A stretch of DNA of 64,000 bases from Bradyrhizobium sp. LTSP885 (GTDB taxonomy: Bacteria; Pseudomonadota; Alphaproteobacteria; Rhizobiales; Xanthobacteraceae): positions 1 through 64,000 of the forward strand of contig NZ_JYMT01000008.1 of NCBI RefSeq assembly GCF_000938305.1, written 5' to 3'. The first letter of the stretch is position 1. Each line of letters starts with the position of its first letter. Of the stretch, positions 40,384 to 50,719 are shown one piece after another. The notes under the pieces were generated by a model. That model saw nothing but the letters and a program-made list of their open reading frames with translations. It was not told the origin of the DNA and made no database searches. A program made the position numbers and the translations under genes.

Positions 40384-43008
40384 CTACTTCTGCGCCGCCA
40401 ACTTCTTCATCGCGGTCTTGATCGACGCCGCCGCGTTGTCATAGCTATCCCACGCCTTGGTCTTTGCTAGCAACGCCGGCACGGCCCGCACTGTATACGT
40501 CTTCGGATCGAGATCGCGGCGCACCTGCGTCCAGGTCAGCGGCATCGACACGGTAGCACCTTCGCGCGCCCGCGGCGACAGCACCGCGACCGCGGTCGCA
40601 AGCCGGTCGTTGCGCAGATAGTCGAGGAAGATCTTTCCGGTGCGCTTGGCCTTGGACATGTTGAGCAGATAGCGCTCGGGCTCATCCTGGGCCATCCACT
40701 GACAAATGCCTTGCGCGAAGGCCTTGGCCTCCTTCCACGTCACCTTGTCTTTCGGGCCGTGGAGCAGCGGCGTCACGACGTGAAGGCCCTTGCCGCCGGT
40801 GGTCTTGCAGAAGCTTTCGAGACCGACCGCCGTCAGGCGCTGGCGCATGTCCTTGGCAGCGTCGATCACCTCGGCGAATTCGACATCGGGCGCGGGATCG
40901 AGGTCGAACACCAGCCGGCCCGGCGTGTCATAGGCATCGGGCGCACAATTCCAGGGGTGCAGCTCAAGTCCGCCAAGCTGCGCAACCGCTGCCAATCCCT
41001 CAATCTGATCGATCTGCAGATAGGGTTGGCGGTCCCCGGAGACTTTTGCAAGTTTCATGAGCTTTGACGTGCCCGCCATGGCGTGGCGCTGGAAGAAGGT
41101 TTCGCCCTTGATGCCGTCGGGCGCGCGCACGATCGAGCACGGCCGGCCCTTGAGATAACCGATCATCCATTCGCCGACCGTCTCGAAATATGTCGCGAGG
41201 TCGAGCTTGGTCACGGACTTGCCGTCGCCTCCGTCGGGCCACAAGGCCTTGTCAGGATGGGAGATGACGACACCCATCACCTCGCTGGATGCCTTCGCGG
41301 CGCCCTTTGCCGTGCTTTTGGCCATCGGCTTTACCACCTTTGTCACAGCAGGCTTCTCCGCCTCGACCTCGCGCGCCGGCTTGTCCTGGCGCAGGCCCTT
41401 GAATGCGGCCTGGCGGATATTGCCGCCGTCGGTCCATCCCGCGAACTCGATCTCGGCGACCAGCTCCGGCTTCAGCCAATGCATGTCGCGGGTCGTCTTC
41501 GGCGCATCCTTGCCGCCAAACGGGCTCTTATCCGAAGCCTGCGCCTTCAACGACGGCATGATGCGCCGCACCGTATCCTGGCCGAAACCGGTGCCGACGA
41601 TGCCGACAAAGGCCAGATGACCACCGCGGTAGACTCCCGCCATCAGCGAACGGAATTTGCCGTTGGTGGTCTTCCAGCCGCCAAGCACCACCTCATGCCC
41701 GGCGCGGATCTTTGCCTTGGTCCAGTCGTCGGATCGTCCGGAGCGATAGGGCGCATCGAGCTTCTTGGAGACGATGCCTTCCAGTCCGAGCTTGCGTGCC
41801 GATTCCAGCACGGTCTCGCCGCTCTCCTCGAAGTGCTCGACGTAGCGGATCAGCAGATCCTTGCCTTTGCGCTTCTCGAGCAGTTGCTTCAGCCGCGTTT
41901 TGCGCTCGCCCAGCGGTAGGGGGCGAAAATCCTCCTTGCCGGCAAACAACAGATCGAAGGCGAAGAAGATCAGCCTGTTCGTCTTGCCGTCGGAGATTGC
42001 CGCCTGCAGCGTCGAGAAATCCGGAACGCCTCCCTCGTTGAGCGCAACGATCTCGCCATCGATCAGAGCGTCCGGCAGCTTGCTCCCCTCCCTGGCGATC
42101 GTGGCGAATTTGCCGGTCCAGTCGAGCCCCTTGCGGGTCTTCAGGTCAGCCTCGCCGTCCTCGACACGGAGCTGCACGCGGTAACCGTCGAACTTGATCT
42201 CGTGGCACCAGCTCGCGCCACCGGGTGGACTTTCGACCGACGCGCAGAGCTGCGGCGCGACGAAATCAGGCATCGCCGACACATGTTTCGGTTCCGCCGC
42301 CGCCTTGGCCGGCGGCGCCTTGGCCTTGGCGCGCGCGTCGGCGGCATCGCCGCGATTGGAGTGCCAGACAGCGTCCGCCTTGGCCTTTCCGTTGCCCTTG
42401 GCCAGCATGAACGGCTTTGGCGCCCGTCCCTTGCCTTCAGCGATCTCCGCCATCGACCGCCCCGAGGCGACCGAGCGGTCCTCCTCGAGAATCTCCTCCC
42501 CGTTGCCGTCCACGGCATAGTCGTCACGGTGCTTGATCAGCAGCCAATTGGTGCGCTTGCCGCCGAAGCGGTCGCCCTTCATCCGCACCAGCACCCAGCT
42601 GCCATGCAGCTTCTCGCCATCAAGCGTGAACTTCAGGTCGCCCTTCTTGAAGCCGCGCTCGGGATCATCGGATTCCCAGGTGCCGCGGTCCCAGAGTTGC
42701 ACCGTGCCGCCGCCGTACTGTTTCTCGGGGATGGTGCCTTCGAAATCGCCATAGTCGAGCGGGTGATCCTCGACCTCCACCGCCAGCCGCTTGTCATGCG
42801 GATCGAACGAGGGGCCACGTGTCACCGCCCAGGACTTGAAGACGCCGTCGAACTCGAGTCTGAGATCGTAGTGCAGCCGCGTCGCGTCATGCTTCTGGAT
42901 CACAAAGCGCCGCTGCTTCGCCGGTGCGACCTTGACGTCGCCCGACGGCTCAACGGTCTTCTCGAAATCGCGCTTCTTGCGATAGGTGGACAGGTTTTTC
43001 AGCGGCAA
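40384..43008 (-). CDS. ligD: DNA ligase D (phosphoesterase-ligase-polymerase)
   Basis: About 874 residues from TTG 43008, chosen because GAGG lies 7 bases upstream and homologues begin near [14 protein letters not shown]. An ATG at 43044 would add 12 residues but has no ribosome binding site. Domain order: 3'-phosphoesterase ([20 protein letters not shown]), ATP-dependent ligase with nucleotidyl Lys in [14 protein letters not shown], an Ala/Lys-rich linker, then the primase-type polymerase ([20 protein letters not shown] and [20 protein letters not shown]). It processes and seals double-strand breaks in non-homologous end joining. Divergent from ku. Confidence 0.95.
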   Translation of the reverse strand: MPLKNLSTYRKKRDFEKTVEPSGDVKVAPAKQRRFVIQKHDATRLHYDLRLEFDGVFKSWAVTRGPSFDPHDKRLAVEVEDHPLDYGDFEGTIPEKQYGGGTVQLWDRGTWESDDPERGFKKGDLKFTLDGEKLHGSWVLVRMKGDRFGGKRTNWLLIKHRDDYAVDGNGEEILEEDRSVASGRSMAEIAEGKGRAPKPFMLAKGNGKAKADAVWHSNRGDAADARAKAKAPPAKAAAEPKHVSAMPDFVAPQLCASVESPPGGASWCHEIKFDGYRVQLRVEDGEADLKTRKGLDWTGKFATIAREGSKLPDALIDGEIVALNEGGVPDFSTLQAAISDGKTNRLIFFAFDLLFAGKEDFRPLPLGERKTRLKQLLEKRKGKDLLIRYVEHFEESGETVLESARKLGLEGIVSKKLDAPYRSGRSDDWTKAKIRAGHEVVLGGWKTTNGKFRSLMAGVYRGGHLAFVGIVGTGFGQDTVRRIMPSLKAQASDKSPFGGKDAPKTTRDMHWLKPELVAEIEFAGWTDGGNIRQAAFKGLRQDKPAREVEAEKPAVTKVVKPMAKSTAKGAAKASSEVMGVVISHPDKALWPDGGDGKSVTKLDLATYFETVGEWMIGYLKGRPCSIVRAPDGIKGETFFQRHAMAGTSKLMKLAKVSGDRQPYLQIDQIEGLAAVAQLGGLELHPWNCAPDAYDTPGRLVFDLDPAPDVEFAEVIDAAKDMRQRLTAVGLESFCKTTGGKGLHVVTPLLHGPKDKVTWKEAKAFAQGICQWMAQDEPERYLLNMSKAKRTGKIFLDYLRNDRLATAVAVLSPRAREGATVSMPLTWTQVRRDLDPKTYTVRAVPALLAKTKAWDSYDNAAASIKTAMKKLAAQK

Positions 43009-43056
43009 TTGCAAGCCTCGGCGCAAACGACTTCCGCCGCCCATCTGCGGCCGTCA

Positions 43057-43081
43057 GGAACCAAAACCCACGGTATCCGTT
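43057..43081 (+). promoter_or_regulatory. Candidate EcfG promoter for ku
   Basis: GGAAC (43057-43061), exactly 16 bases, CGTT (43078-43081): a perfect match to the EcfG consensus. The ku ATG is 34 bp downstream. Stress-sigma control of Ku genes is established in Sinorhizobium (RpoE2), so the motif fits known biology. Confidence 0.62.
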
Positions 43082-43089
43082 CAAGTTCC
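43065..43089 (-). promoter_or_regulatory. Candidate EcfG promoter for ligD
   Basis: On the minus strand: GGAAC (43089-43085), 16 bases, GGTT (43068-43065). It overlaps the ku-facing promoter on the other strand. The leader would be about 50 bases to the TTG start at 43008 but only about 13 to the ATG at 43044, which supports the TTG. Confidence 0.5.
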
Positions 43090-43114
43090 AAACTCAAGCT
43101 GTTTGGAGACAATC

Positions 43115-43999
43115 ATGGCCGCTCCCCGCGCCTACTGGAAAGGCACGCTCAAGCTCTCGCTGGTGTCATGCCCGGTGGCGCTCTATCCGGCCTCCACCTC
43201 GCTTGAGAAGACCCGCTTCCACATGATCAACAAGGAGACCGGCAACCGGCTGAAGCAGCAGATGGTCGATGCCGACACCGGCGACGTCGTCGAAGGCGAA
43301 CAGAAGGGCCGCGGCTACGAGGTCAGTAAGGGAAAATATGTCGAGATCGACAAGGACGAGCTCGAGGCCGTCGAGATCGAAAGCAACCACACCATCGACA
43401 TCGACAGCTTCGTACCCAAAGGCGAGATCGACAAGCGCTATCTCGACCATCCCTATTACATCAGGCCCGACGGTAAGGCCGGCGCGGATGCCTTTGCCGT
43501 GATCCGCGACGCCATGAAGGACCAGGACCGCGTCGCGCTGGCGCGGATCGTTCTGACCAACCGCGAGCACGTGATCGCCATCGAGCCACTCGGCAAGGGC
43601 CTGCTCGGCACCACGCTTCGCTACCCCTACGAGCTGCGCGACGCAGACGACTATTTCGACGACATCAAGAGCCCGAAGGTGACCAGGGACATGATCGAGC
43701 TCGCCAGCCACATCCTCGATAGCAAGGCCGCGCATTTCGATCCGTCGAAATTCAAGGACGAGTACGAAAACGCCCTGAAGGCACTGGTCCGCCGCAAGGC
43801 CAGCGGCAAGCCGATTAAGGCAACCGAGCGCGAAGAGAAGCCGAGCAACGTGGTCAATCTGATGGACGCGCTGAAGCAGAGCCTGAAGGGACGAAAGAAC
43901 GCATCGCGGTCACGTCCCGCTGCACGACGTCCAGCCTCGCATCGTCGGCCGGCGAAGAAGGCGCACCGGTCTTCCGCGCGGTCACGCAAGGCGGGGTGA
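43115..43999 (+). CDS. ku: Non-homologous end joining protein Ku
   Basis: 294 residues from ATG 43115, with TTGGAG 8 bases upstream. The bacterial Ku core begins APRAYWKGTLKLSLVSCPVA and includes LEAVEIESNHTIDIDSFVP. After the core (about residue 255) comes a basic Arg/Lys/Ala/Ser tail of ~40 residues, as in Ku proteins whose C-terminus adds DNA binding. It forms a ring dimer on DNA ends and recruits LigD, encoded divergently. Confidence 0.96.
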   Translation: MAAPRAYWKGTLKLSLVSCPVALYPASTSLEKTRFHMINKETGNRLKQQMVDADTGDVVEGEQKGRGYEVSKGKYVEIDKDELEAVEIESNHTIDIDSFVPKGEIDKRYLDHPYYIRPDGKAGADAFAVIRDAMKDQDRVALARIVLTNREHVIAIEPLGKGLLGTTLRYPYELRDADDYFDDIKSPKVTRDMIELASHILDSKAAHFDPSKFKDEYENALKALVRRKASGKPIKATEREEKPSNVVNLMDALKQSLKGRKNASRSRPAARRPASHRRPAKKAHRSSARSRKAG

Positions 44000-44010
44000 A
44001 TACTCTCCAC

Positions 44011-44094
44011 CGTCATTGCGAGCGAAGCGAAGCAATCCATCTCTCCGCCGGTGGAGAGATGGATTGCTTCGTCGCTTTGCTCCTCGCAATGACG
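44011..44094. repeat. Palindromic repeat C, copy 1
   Basis: An 84-bp near-perfect palindrome. The left arm begins CGTCATTGCGAGCGAAGCGA, the centre is GAGAG around GCCG, and the right arm ends CTCCTCGCAATGACG. A second copy is at 48491-48572 inside the kdp locus. It lies between convergent ku and the DUF6496 gene. Confidence 0.85.
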
Positions 44095-44114
44095 ACTGGA
44101 TGGACTTCAGCGCC

Positions 44115-44366
44115 TTACCGCTTCTTCGCAGCCGTGCGCATCTTGCTCGTCTTCCGCTTCTTCGATGCTTTCTTGGACGTCTTCTTGGCGGCCTTCTTCG
44201 GCACCTTCTCGCCTTTGGCCCGCGCCTCGGACAGGCCGATCGCGATCGCCTGCTTGCGGCTCTTGACCTTTGTCTTGGAGCGGCCGCTGCGCAACGTACC
44301 GGCCTTGCGCTTCTTCATCACGCGCGCGACGTCGCTTGACGCCTTCCGTGAATATTTTCTGGCCAT
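44115..44366 (-). CDS. DUF6496 Lys/Arg-rich small protein
   Basis: 83 residues: MARKYSRKASSDVARVMKKR, then a short conserved helix (KSRKQAIAIGLSEARAKGEK) and a tail of KKA/KKT repeats resembling histone H1-like tails. About a third of residues are Lys or Arg, so nucleic-acid binding is likely. It is next to ku, but convergent to it. A GGAAC at 44415-44411 has only GATT at the -10 position, so stress control is uncertain. Function unknown. Confidence 0.82.
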   Translation of the reverse strand: MARKYSRKASSDVARVMKKRKAGTLRSGRSKTKVKSRKQAIAIGLSEARAKGEKVPKKAAKKTSKKASKKRKTSKMRTAAKKR

Positions 44367-44421
44367 GGTTTTCCTCCCGGTGGGAAAACCAATCCTCTCC
44401 GACCGCGAAAGTTCCGAAATG

Positions 44422-45111
44422 CTAATCCGCAGCGCGCAGCCGATAGCCGATGCCGGTTTCGGTCAGCACGAATTGCGGACGCTCGGGGTCGGCCTCGATC
44501 TTCTGGCGGAGCTGGCGCACATAGACGCGCAGATATTGCGCATCGGTCAATTCGTCCCACAATTCCTTCAGCAGGAAACGATGCGTCAGTACCTTGCCGG
44601 CATGTTGCACCAGCACACGCAGCAGGTCGTACTCCTTCGGCGACAGTTTGATCTCCTTCTCGCCGACCTTGACGATGCGGCGCACCAGATCGACCGAGAG
44701 ATCGCCGGAGCGAAAGACAGGCCGTTCGCCCTGCACCTGCAACTGGTGCCGTAGCGCGGCGCGCAGCCGCGCCAGCAGTTCGTCCATGCCGAACGGCTTG
44801 GTCAGGTAATCATCGGCGCCGAGATCGAGCGCCTGCACCTTGCCGGCCTCGTCGCCGCGGCTCGACAGCACCACGATCGGTACATTTTCGTTGCGGCCGC
44901 GGATCATGCGCAGCAAATCGTGGCCCTGGATATCGGGCAAGCCGAGATCGAGAATGATCAGCGCGGGCTCCTCGGCCAGCATCTCCAGCGCAATCTTGCC
45001 GTTGGAAGCTTCGAGGATGTCATAGCCCTGCGTGCTCAAGCCCATCCGCAGCAATTTGCGGATCGGCGGCTCGTCGTCGATGACCAGAACCTTGATGGGT
45101 GTTGCGTTCAT
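44422..45111 (-). CDS. kdpE: KdpE response regulator
   Basis: 229 residues. An OmpR-type receiver with phosphoacceptor Asp55 in LIILDLGLPD, followed by a winged-helix DNA-binding domain (RFLLKELWDELTDAQYLRVY). It pairs with KdpD, whose stop overlaps its start as ATGA. It should activate the kdp operon upstream when potassium is low. Confidence 0.96.
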   Translation of the reverse strand: MNATPIKVLVIDDEPPIRKLLRMGLSTQGYDILEASNGKIALEMLAEEPALIILDLGLPDIQGHDLLRMIRGRNENVPIVVLSSRGDEAGKVQALDLGADDYLTKPFGMDELLARLRAALRHQLQVQGERPVFRSGDLSVDLVRRIVKVGEKEIKLSPKEYDLLRVLVQHAGKVLTHRFLLKELWDELTDAQYLRVYVRQLRQKIEADPERPQFVLTETGIGYRLRAAD

Positions 45112-47822
45112 GCAGCAGTGTCCAGCGCGTGGGTGTCGGCCGGGATCGGCAGGCGGATGATGATGATGGCGCCGCTCCGGTCGGAGCGGTTGGCGGCCGC
45201 GATCGTGCCGCGCATCGCCTCGACGAAGCCGCGGGAAATCGCCAGCCCAAGGCCGGTGCCGGGACGGATATGGTCGCCCTTCTCGGCGCGATAGAACTTA
45301 TCGAACACGCTTTCGAGATCGTGGGCCGGAATCCCGTTGCCCTCGTCCAGGATCTGCAGCGCGATCGTCTCGCCGTCGCGCCCACCGCGGATCGAGATCG
45401 TGGTGTCGGACGGCGCGTATTTGGCGGCGTTGTCCAAGAGGTTAAACAGCACCTGCTCGAACAGCACCGCGTCGAGCTCCAGCATCGGCAGGTCGGCCGC
45501 GAGCTCGAGCGATACCTTGTGGTGCACCAGAATCTTTGCCGCGCGGCGCAGCGCGCTGCCGACGATCTCGCCGATATCGTGCCGCGCGGTGTTGGGCACG
45601 ATCGCACCCGACTCGAGCTTGGTCATGTCGAGCAGATTGGCGATGAACCTGTTGAGCCGCTCCGACTCGTCGATCACGGTCGCCAGCAAATCATGCTTCT
45701 GCGCGTCCGTCAGGCTCGTGCCGAGGTCGCGCAGCGCCGACGCCGAACCGAGCACGGAGGCGAGCGGCGTCTTGAGGTCATGCGAGATCGAGGTCAGCAG
45801 CGCGCCGCGCAGCCGGTCGGATTCAACCGTGCGCTTGACGCGATCCATGTCCTCGACCAGCAGCACGCGCTCGATCGCAAGCGCGCCCTGGTCGACCAGC
45901 GCGTCGAGCAGCCGCCGTTGGTCGGGCGTCAGCAACGGTCCGGTCCGGTCGTCGTCGATGCCAATCACGCCGGTCAGGCCGCGCCCGGTGCGCATCGGCA
46001 GGAACAGCCGCTTGGCGCCGGGCAACGTATCCGAACCGCGCCCGGCGGGGCGATCGTTGCTCCACGCCCAATTGGCCGCGGCGAGGTCCGCCTTGTCGAG
46101 CTGGTCCTCCGGCGGATAGCCGGCCTTGACCGCCAACAGCCCGTCTTCCGGCAGCAGCAGCACCACCCGCACCTTCAGCATCAGCGCGATCTGGTAGGCG
46201 GTCGCCCACAGCACGTCGTCGAGCGTGGCGGTGCCCGCGAGCTTGCGGCTGAAGGCATAGAGCGACTCGGTGGTGCGGACGCGGCCAATCGCGGAATCGG
46301 CCTGCGTGCGCACGCGCGCGGCGACATTGGAGACCAACAACGCCACCACCATGAAGAAGAAGAACGCGGCGACGTTGGTCGGATCGGTGATGGTGAAGGT
46401 ATAGACCGGCGGCAAGAAGAAGAAATTGTAGCACAGCGAGGCCGCCACGCTCGCCAGCAGCGATGGCCACAAGCCATAGCGCACGGCGACGCCGACGACG
46501 GCGGTGATGAATACCAGGTCGACGTTCTCGATCCCGAAGAACGGCTGGATCAGCTGCGCCGCAACGAGCCCGATCGCGACCAGCAGCAGCGCCATCAGAT
46601 AGGGCCGCGGATTGAACGGCTCCTGCCGCTGCGCTGTCTGCACCGCCGCCTTGGCGACCGGCTGCTCGTCGCCGGCGATCACGTTGACGCTGATATTGCC
46701 GGCGCGGCGCACCAGATCGTGCACCACGGAACCGCGCGTCATCTCGAACCAGCGCGAGCGCGTCGACTTGCCGATGATGATCTGGGTGACGTTGTTGCCT
46801 TGCGCGAAATTGATGACGTCGTCGGCAATGCGTCGCCCGACGCCGGGAATCGTCAGCGCCTCGCCGCCCAGCGCCTCGGCAAGCCGCAGCGTATCGGAGA
46901 GCCGGTCGCGCTGCTCGTCGGTCAGTTGCAGGCTGCGGCGGGTCTCGATGCTGATCGCAGTCCACGGCGCGTGCAGCCGGTCGGCCAGCCGCTTGGTATA
47001 GCGGACCAGGCCGGCCGCGCGCGGGTCCTCGCTGATGCTGACGAGGATTCGTTCACCGGCCGCCCACGGCCCGGCGATCGCGTTGGCCTGCATGTGGGTG
47101 AGCAACTGCTCGTCGACCCGCTCGGCGGTCCGCCGCAGCGCCAGCTCACGCAGCGCGGTCAGATTGCCGGGAGAGAAATAGTGCTCCAGCGCCCGCTCGG
47201 CCTGCTTCGGCACATAGACCTTGCCCTCCTTCAACCGCTGAATCAGGTCGTCGGGCGTGAGGTCGATCAGCTCGATGGCGGCGGCGCGATCGAACACCGA
47301 ATCCGGCACGGTCTCGCGCACCCGGACATGGGTGATCTGGGCGACCACATCGTTGAGGCTCTCGATGTGCTGGATGTTGACGGCCGTGTAGACGTCGATG
47401 CCGTGCGAGAGCAGTTCCTCGACATCGAGATAGCGCTTGGGATGCCGGCTGCCCGGCGCATTGGTATGGGCGAGCTCGTCGACCAGCGCGATCTGCGGGC
47501 GCCGCGCGATCAGGGCGTCGAGGTCCATCTCCTCGATGTCCTGGTCGCGGTAGGTCAGCCGCTTGCGGGGGACCACTTCGAGGCCCTTCAGCAGCGCCTC
47601 GGTCTCGACGCGGCCGTGGGTCTCGACGACGCCGACCACCACGTCCGTGCCTGCCTTGAGGCGGCCGTGAGCGCTTTGCAGCATCTCATAGGTCTTGCCG
47701 ACGCCGGGAGCGGCACCGACGAAGATCTTCAGGCGCCCCGAGCGATCGGTCTCCCGGCGCGCGGCCTCAAGCAGCGCGTCGGGCGAGGGTCGTTTTTCAA
47801 GGTCGCGGCGCTGATTGGCCAT
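45108..47822 (-). CDS. kdpD: KdpD sensor histidine kinase
   Basis: 904 residues. The N-terminal KdpD domain has Walker A GAAPGVGKT (36-44), followed by a USP-like domain, four closely spaced membrane segments (about 400-500, e.g. PYLMALLLVAIGLVAAQLI), a GAF domain, then the kinase core with phospho-His681 in SISHDLKTPL and an ATPase domain ending GTGLGLAISRGFVEAM. It senses K+ limitation or turgor and phosphorylates KdpE. It follows kdpC by 39 bp. Confidence 0.97.
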   Translation of the reverse strand: MANQRRDLEKRPSPDALLEAARRETDRSGRLKIFVGAAPGVGKTYEMLQSAHGRLKAGTDVVVGVVETHGRVETEALLKGLEVVPRKRLTYRDQDIEEMDLDALIARRPQIALVDELAHTNAPGSRHPKRYLDVEELLSHGIDVYTAVNIQHIESLNDVVAQITHVRVRETVPDSVFDRAAAIELIDLTPDDLIQRLKEGKVYVPKQAERALEHYFSPGNLTALRELALRRTAERVDEQLLTHMQANAIAGPWAAGERILVSISEDPRAAGLVRYTKRLADRLHAPWTAISIETRRSLQLTDEQRDRLSDTLRLAEALGGEALTIPGVGRRIADDVINFAQGNNVTQIIIGKSTRSRWFEMTRGSVVHDLVRRAGNISVNVIAGDEQPVAKAAVQTAQRQEPFNPRPYLMALLLVAIGLVAAQLIQPFFGIENVDLVFITAVVGVAVRYGLWPSLLASVAASLCYNFFFLPPVYTFTITDPTNVAAFFFFMVVALLVSNVAARVRTQADSAIGRVRTTESLYAFSRKLAGTATLDDVLWATAYQIALMLKVRVVLLLPEDGLLAVKAGYPPEDQLDKADLAAANWAWSNDRPAGRGSDTLPGAKRLFLPMRTGRGLTGVIGIDDDRTGPLLTPDQRRLLDALVDQGALAIERVLLVEDMDRVKRTVESDRLRGALLTSISHDLKTPLASVLGSASALRDLGTSLTDAQKHDLLATVIDESERLNRFIANLLDMTKLESGAIVPNTARHDIGEIVGSALRRAAKILVHHKVSLELAADLPMLELDAVLFEQVLFNLLDNAAKYAPSDTTISIRGGRDGETIALQILDEGNGIPAHDLESVFDKFYRAEKGDHIRPGTGLGLAISRGFVEAMRGTIAAANRSDRSGAIIIIRLPIPADTHALDTAA

Positions 47823-47861
47823 ACGGCAATATAGTCATCCGGTCGGTTGCAGCCTACTCCC

Positions 47862-48467
47862 CTATTTCGAGCTGGCCCCGTCCAGCGCCAGATTGAGCGC
47901 AAGAACGTTAACGCGCGGCTCGCCCAGGATGCCGGCGAAGCGCCCTTGCGTGTTCTGCGTCACCAGCTGACGAACTGCGTCCTCCGACAGGCTCCGCGCC
48001 TTGGCGACCCGCGGCACCTGGAACAGCGCCGCGTCCGGCGAGATATCGGGGTCGAGCCCGCTGGCCGAGGTGGTGACCAGATCGATCGGCACCGCGGCGG
48101 ACGGATTTTCAGCTCGGAGCTTCTCGACATCTTCCTTGACGCGGTCGTGCAGCGCCTTGCTGGTCGGACCGAGATTGGAGCCGCCGGAATTCGCCGCATT
48201 GTACGGCGCCGGCACGGTCTTGCTCGCATCGTTCGGATCGGGCGCCACCGTCGCCGACGGCCGGCCATGGAAGTATTTGTCGTCCTTGAACTCCTGTCCG
48301 ATCAGGGCGGAGCCGACCACCGTGCCGTTCCGCTCGATCAGGCTGCCTTGCGCCTGTTTCGGGAAGATGGCGCCGGCGATCGCCGTCATGGCGAGCGGAT
48401 AGACCAGGCCCGTGATCGCGGTCAGCACGACCAGGACGATGATGGCGGGGCGGATTTCTCTGAGCAT
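47862..48467 (-). CDS. kdpC: Potassium-transporting ATPase subunit C
   Basis: 201 residues. One N-terminal membrane helix ([20 protein letters not shown]), then the periplasmic KdpC domain with [20 protein letters not shown] and [20 protein letters not shown]. It stabilises the KdpFABC complex. The 116-bp gap to kdpB holds a palindromic repeat C copy, unusual inside this operon. Confidence 0.96.
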   Translation of the reverse strand: MLREIRPAIIVLVVLTAITGLVYPLAMTAIAGAIFPKQAQGSLIERNGTVVGSALIGQEFKDDKYFHGRPSATVAPDPNDASKTVPAPYNAANSGGSNLGPTSKALHDRVKEDVEKLRAENPSAAVPIDLVTTSASGLDPDISPDAALFQVPRVAKARSLSEDAVRQLVTQNTQGRFAGILGEPRVNVLALNLALDGASSK

Positions 48468-48490
48468 CGTAGGTCTCCTAAGTTTGCTCG

Positions 48491-48572
48491 GTCATTGCGA
48501 GCGAAGCGAAGCAATCCATGGTTCGGAAAACGGGGAGATGGATTGCTGCGTCGCTTCGCTCCTCGCAATGAC
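48491..48572. repeat. Palindromic repeat C, copy 2, between kdpB and kdpC
   Basis: 82 bp. The arms GTCATTGCGAGCGAAGCGAA and TCGCTTCGCTCCTCGCAATGAC match copy 1 at 44011, with a different centre. Its position within an operon could let it act as an mRNA hairpin. Confidence 0.85.
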
Positions 48573-48583
48573 GGTTGTGTGGT

Positions 48584-50695
48584 TCAAGCCAGGCCCAAAG
48601 CGGTGACCACGAGGTCGATCACCTTGATGCCGATGAAGGGAATGATGATACCGCCAAGGCCGTAGACCATCAGGTTGCGGCGAAGCAGCGCGCCGGCCCC
48701 GATCGCACGGTACTTGACGCCCTTTAGCGCCAGGGGAATCAGCGCGATGATGATCAGCGCGTTGAAGATGATCGCCGACAGGATCGCGCTCTGCGGGCTC
48801 GCCAGGTGCATCACGTTCAGCACCGAAAGCTGCGGGTAGAACGTAAGAAACATCGCCGGGATGATCGCGAAGTATTTGGCGACGTCGTTGGCGATCGAGA
48901 AAGTGGTCAGCGCGCCGCGGGTCATCAGCAGCTGCTTGCCGATCTCGACCACCTCGATCAGCTTGGTCGGATTGGAATCGAGGTCGACCATGTTGCCGGC
49001 CTCGCGCGCGGCCTGGGTGCCGGTGTTCATGGCGACGCCGACGTCGGCTTGCGCCAGTGCCGGGGCGTCATTAGTGCCGTCGCCGCACATCGCCACCAGC
49101 TTGCCCTTGGCCTGCTCGTCGCGAATCAGCTTGAGCTTGTCCTCAGGAGTGGCCTGCGCCAGGAAGTCGTCGACGCCGGCTTCAGCCGCGATCGCAGCCG
49201 CGGTCATCGGGTTGTCGCCAGTGATCATGACGGTGCGGATGCCCATCCGGCGCAGCTCGGCAAAACGCTCGCGGATGCCGCCCTTGACGATGTCCTTCAG
49301 GTGCACGACGCCGAGCAGCTTGCCGTCCTTTGCCACGGCAAGCGGCGTGCCGCCGGCCTTGGCGATCTCGTCGGCGATCGACTGGATTTCGCGCGCCTCG
49401 GCGCTCATCATCGTCTGGATCGAGCGGATGGTATTGCCCGAGGCCACGGCGCGTTGTCCGCCACCATCGACATAGTTCAGGATCGCATCCACCGCGCCCT
49501 TGCGGACCGACGACGAGCCGGCATCGATGCCGCTCATGCGGGTCTGCGCCGTGAACGGAACGAAGGTCGCGGCGAGCTCCTTCATGTCGCGGCCGCGAAT
49601 ACCGTATTTCTCCTTGGCCAGCACCACGATCGAGCGACCCTCAGGCGTCTCGTCGGCGAGCGAGGCCAGTTGCGCCGCATCGGCAAGATCCTGCTCGGAT
49701 ACGCCACGGACGGTGCGGAACGCGGTCGCCTGGCGGTTGCCGAGCGTGATGGTGCCGGTCTTGTCGAGCAGCAACGTATCGACGTCGCCGGCGGCCTCCA
49801 CCGCGCGGCCGGACATCGCCAGCACATTGAAGCGCACCAGGCGATCCATGCCGGCGATGCCGATCGCCGAGAGCAGCGCGCCGATCGTGGTCGGGATCAG
49901 CGTGACGAACAGGGCGACCAGTATCACGACCGAGATCGAGCCGCCGGCATAGGCCGCGTAGCTCGGGATCGTCACAGTGGCGAACACGAAGATAATGGTG
50001 AGGCCGGCGAGCAGGATGTTGAGCGCGATCTCGTTTGGCGTCTTCTGCCGCTCGGCGCCTTCCACCAGGCGGATCATGCGATCGATGAAGGTCGAGCCTT
50101 GGGCTGCGGTGATGCGGACGCGGATCCAGTCGGACAGCACCTGCGTGCCGCCGGTGACCGCCGAACGGTCGCCGCCGGATTCGCGGATCACGGGCGCGGA
50201 TTCTCCGGTGATGGCAGCCTCGTTCACCGAGGCAACGCCTTCGATCACCTCACCGTCGGAGGGGATGTTGTCGCCGGCTTCGACCAGCACGACGTCGCCG
50301 ACCTTCAGCGAGGTGCCGGGCACCATGCGAAAGGTCCGGTCCGTGCCGGTGAGCAGCTTGGCCTGGCTCTCGGTGCGGGTCTTCTTCAGCGATTCCGCCT
50401 GCGCCTTGCCGCGGCCTTCGGCGACGGCTTCCGCGAAATTGGCGAACAGCACCGTGAACCAGAGCCAGATGATGATCTGGAAGGTGAAGCCGAGGCTGGC
50501 GCCGCCGGTGACGAGGTCGCGGACGAAGATCACAGTGGTCAGCGCGGCCACGACCTCGACCACGAACATGACGGGGTTCTTCGCCATCAGCCGCGGATCG
50601 AGCTTGACGAAAGCCGACCAGATCGCCGGCACCAGGATCTTCGGGTCGAGCATGGTCGACGCCGTCACCTGCTTCTGCAGTTTCATGGTTTCCAT
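48584..50695 (-). CDS. kdpB: Potassium-transporting P-type ATPase subunit B
   Basis: 703 residues; ATG 50695 with GGAG 8 bases upstream (a second ATG lies three codons later). P-type ATPase motifs: phosphorylation Asp311 in [16 protein letters not shown] in [15 protein letters not shown], and [20 protein letters not shown]. It energises K+ uptake through KdpA. 24 bp from kdpA. Confidence 0.97.
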   Translation of the reverse strand: METMKLQKQVTASTMLDPKILVPAIWSAFVKLDPRLMAKNPVMFVVEVVAALTTVIFVRDLVTGGASLGFTFQIIIWLWFTVLFANFAEAVAEGRGKAQAESLKKTRTESQAKLLTGTDRTFRMVPGTSLKVGDVVLVEAGDNIPSDGEVIEGVASVNEAAITGESAPVIRESGGDRSAVTGGTQVLSDWIRVRITAAQGSTFIDRMIRLVEGAERQKTPNEIALNILLAGLTIIFVFATVTIPSYAAYAGGSISVVILVALFVTLIPTTIGALLSAIGIAGMDRLVRFNVLAMSGRAVEAAGDVDTLLLDKTGTITLGNRQATAFRTVRGVSEQDLADAAQLASLADETPEGRSIVVLAKEKYGIRGRDMKELAATFVPFTAQTRMSGIDAGSSSVRKGAVDAILNYVDGGGQRAVASGNTIRSIQTMMSAEAREIQSIADEIAKAGGTPLAVAKDGKLLGVVHLKDIVKGGIRERFAELRRMGIRTVMITGDNPMTAAAIAAEAGVDDFLAQATPEDKLKLIRDEQAKGKLVAMCGDGTNDAPALAQADVGVAMNTGTQAAREAGNMVDLDSNPTKLIEVVEIGKQLLMTRGALTTFSIANDVAKYFAIIPAMFLTFYPQLSVLNVMHLASPQSAILSAIIFNALIIIALIPLALKGVKYRAIGAGALLRRNLMVYGLGGIIIPFIGIKVIDLVVTALGLA

Positions 50696-50719
50696 GGAGG
50701 GTACTCCGGTCGTATCAGG

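Noticed and set aside
44391..44415. GGAAC upstream of the DUF6496 gene as an EcfG promoter
   Set aside because: The -10 position reads GATT at 16 bases; one mismatch in a four-base element is too weak to claim.
45099..47834. 911-codon open frame antisense to kdpD
   Set aside because: Composition is that of a reverse-complement shadow (Arg/Ala/Gln/Asp rich), and kdpD is unmistakable on the other strand. The same reasoning removes 14432-16783, 48806-51358, 30559-32688 and similar frames.
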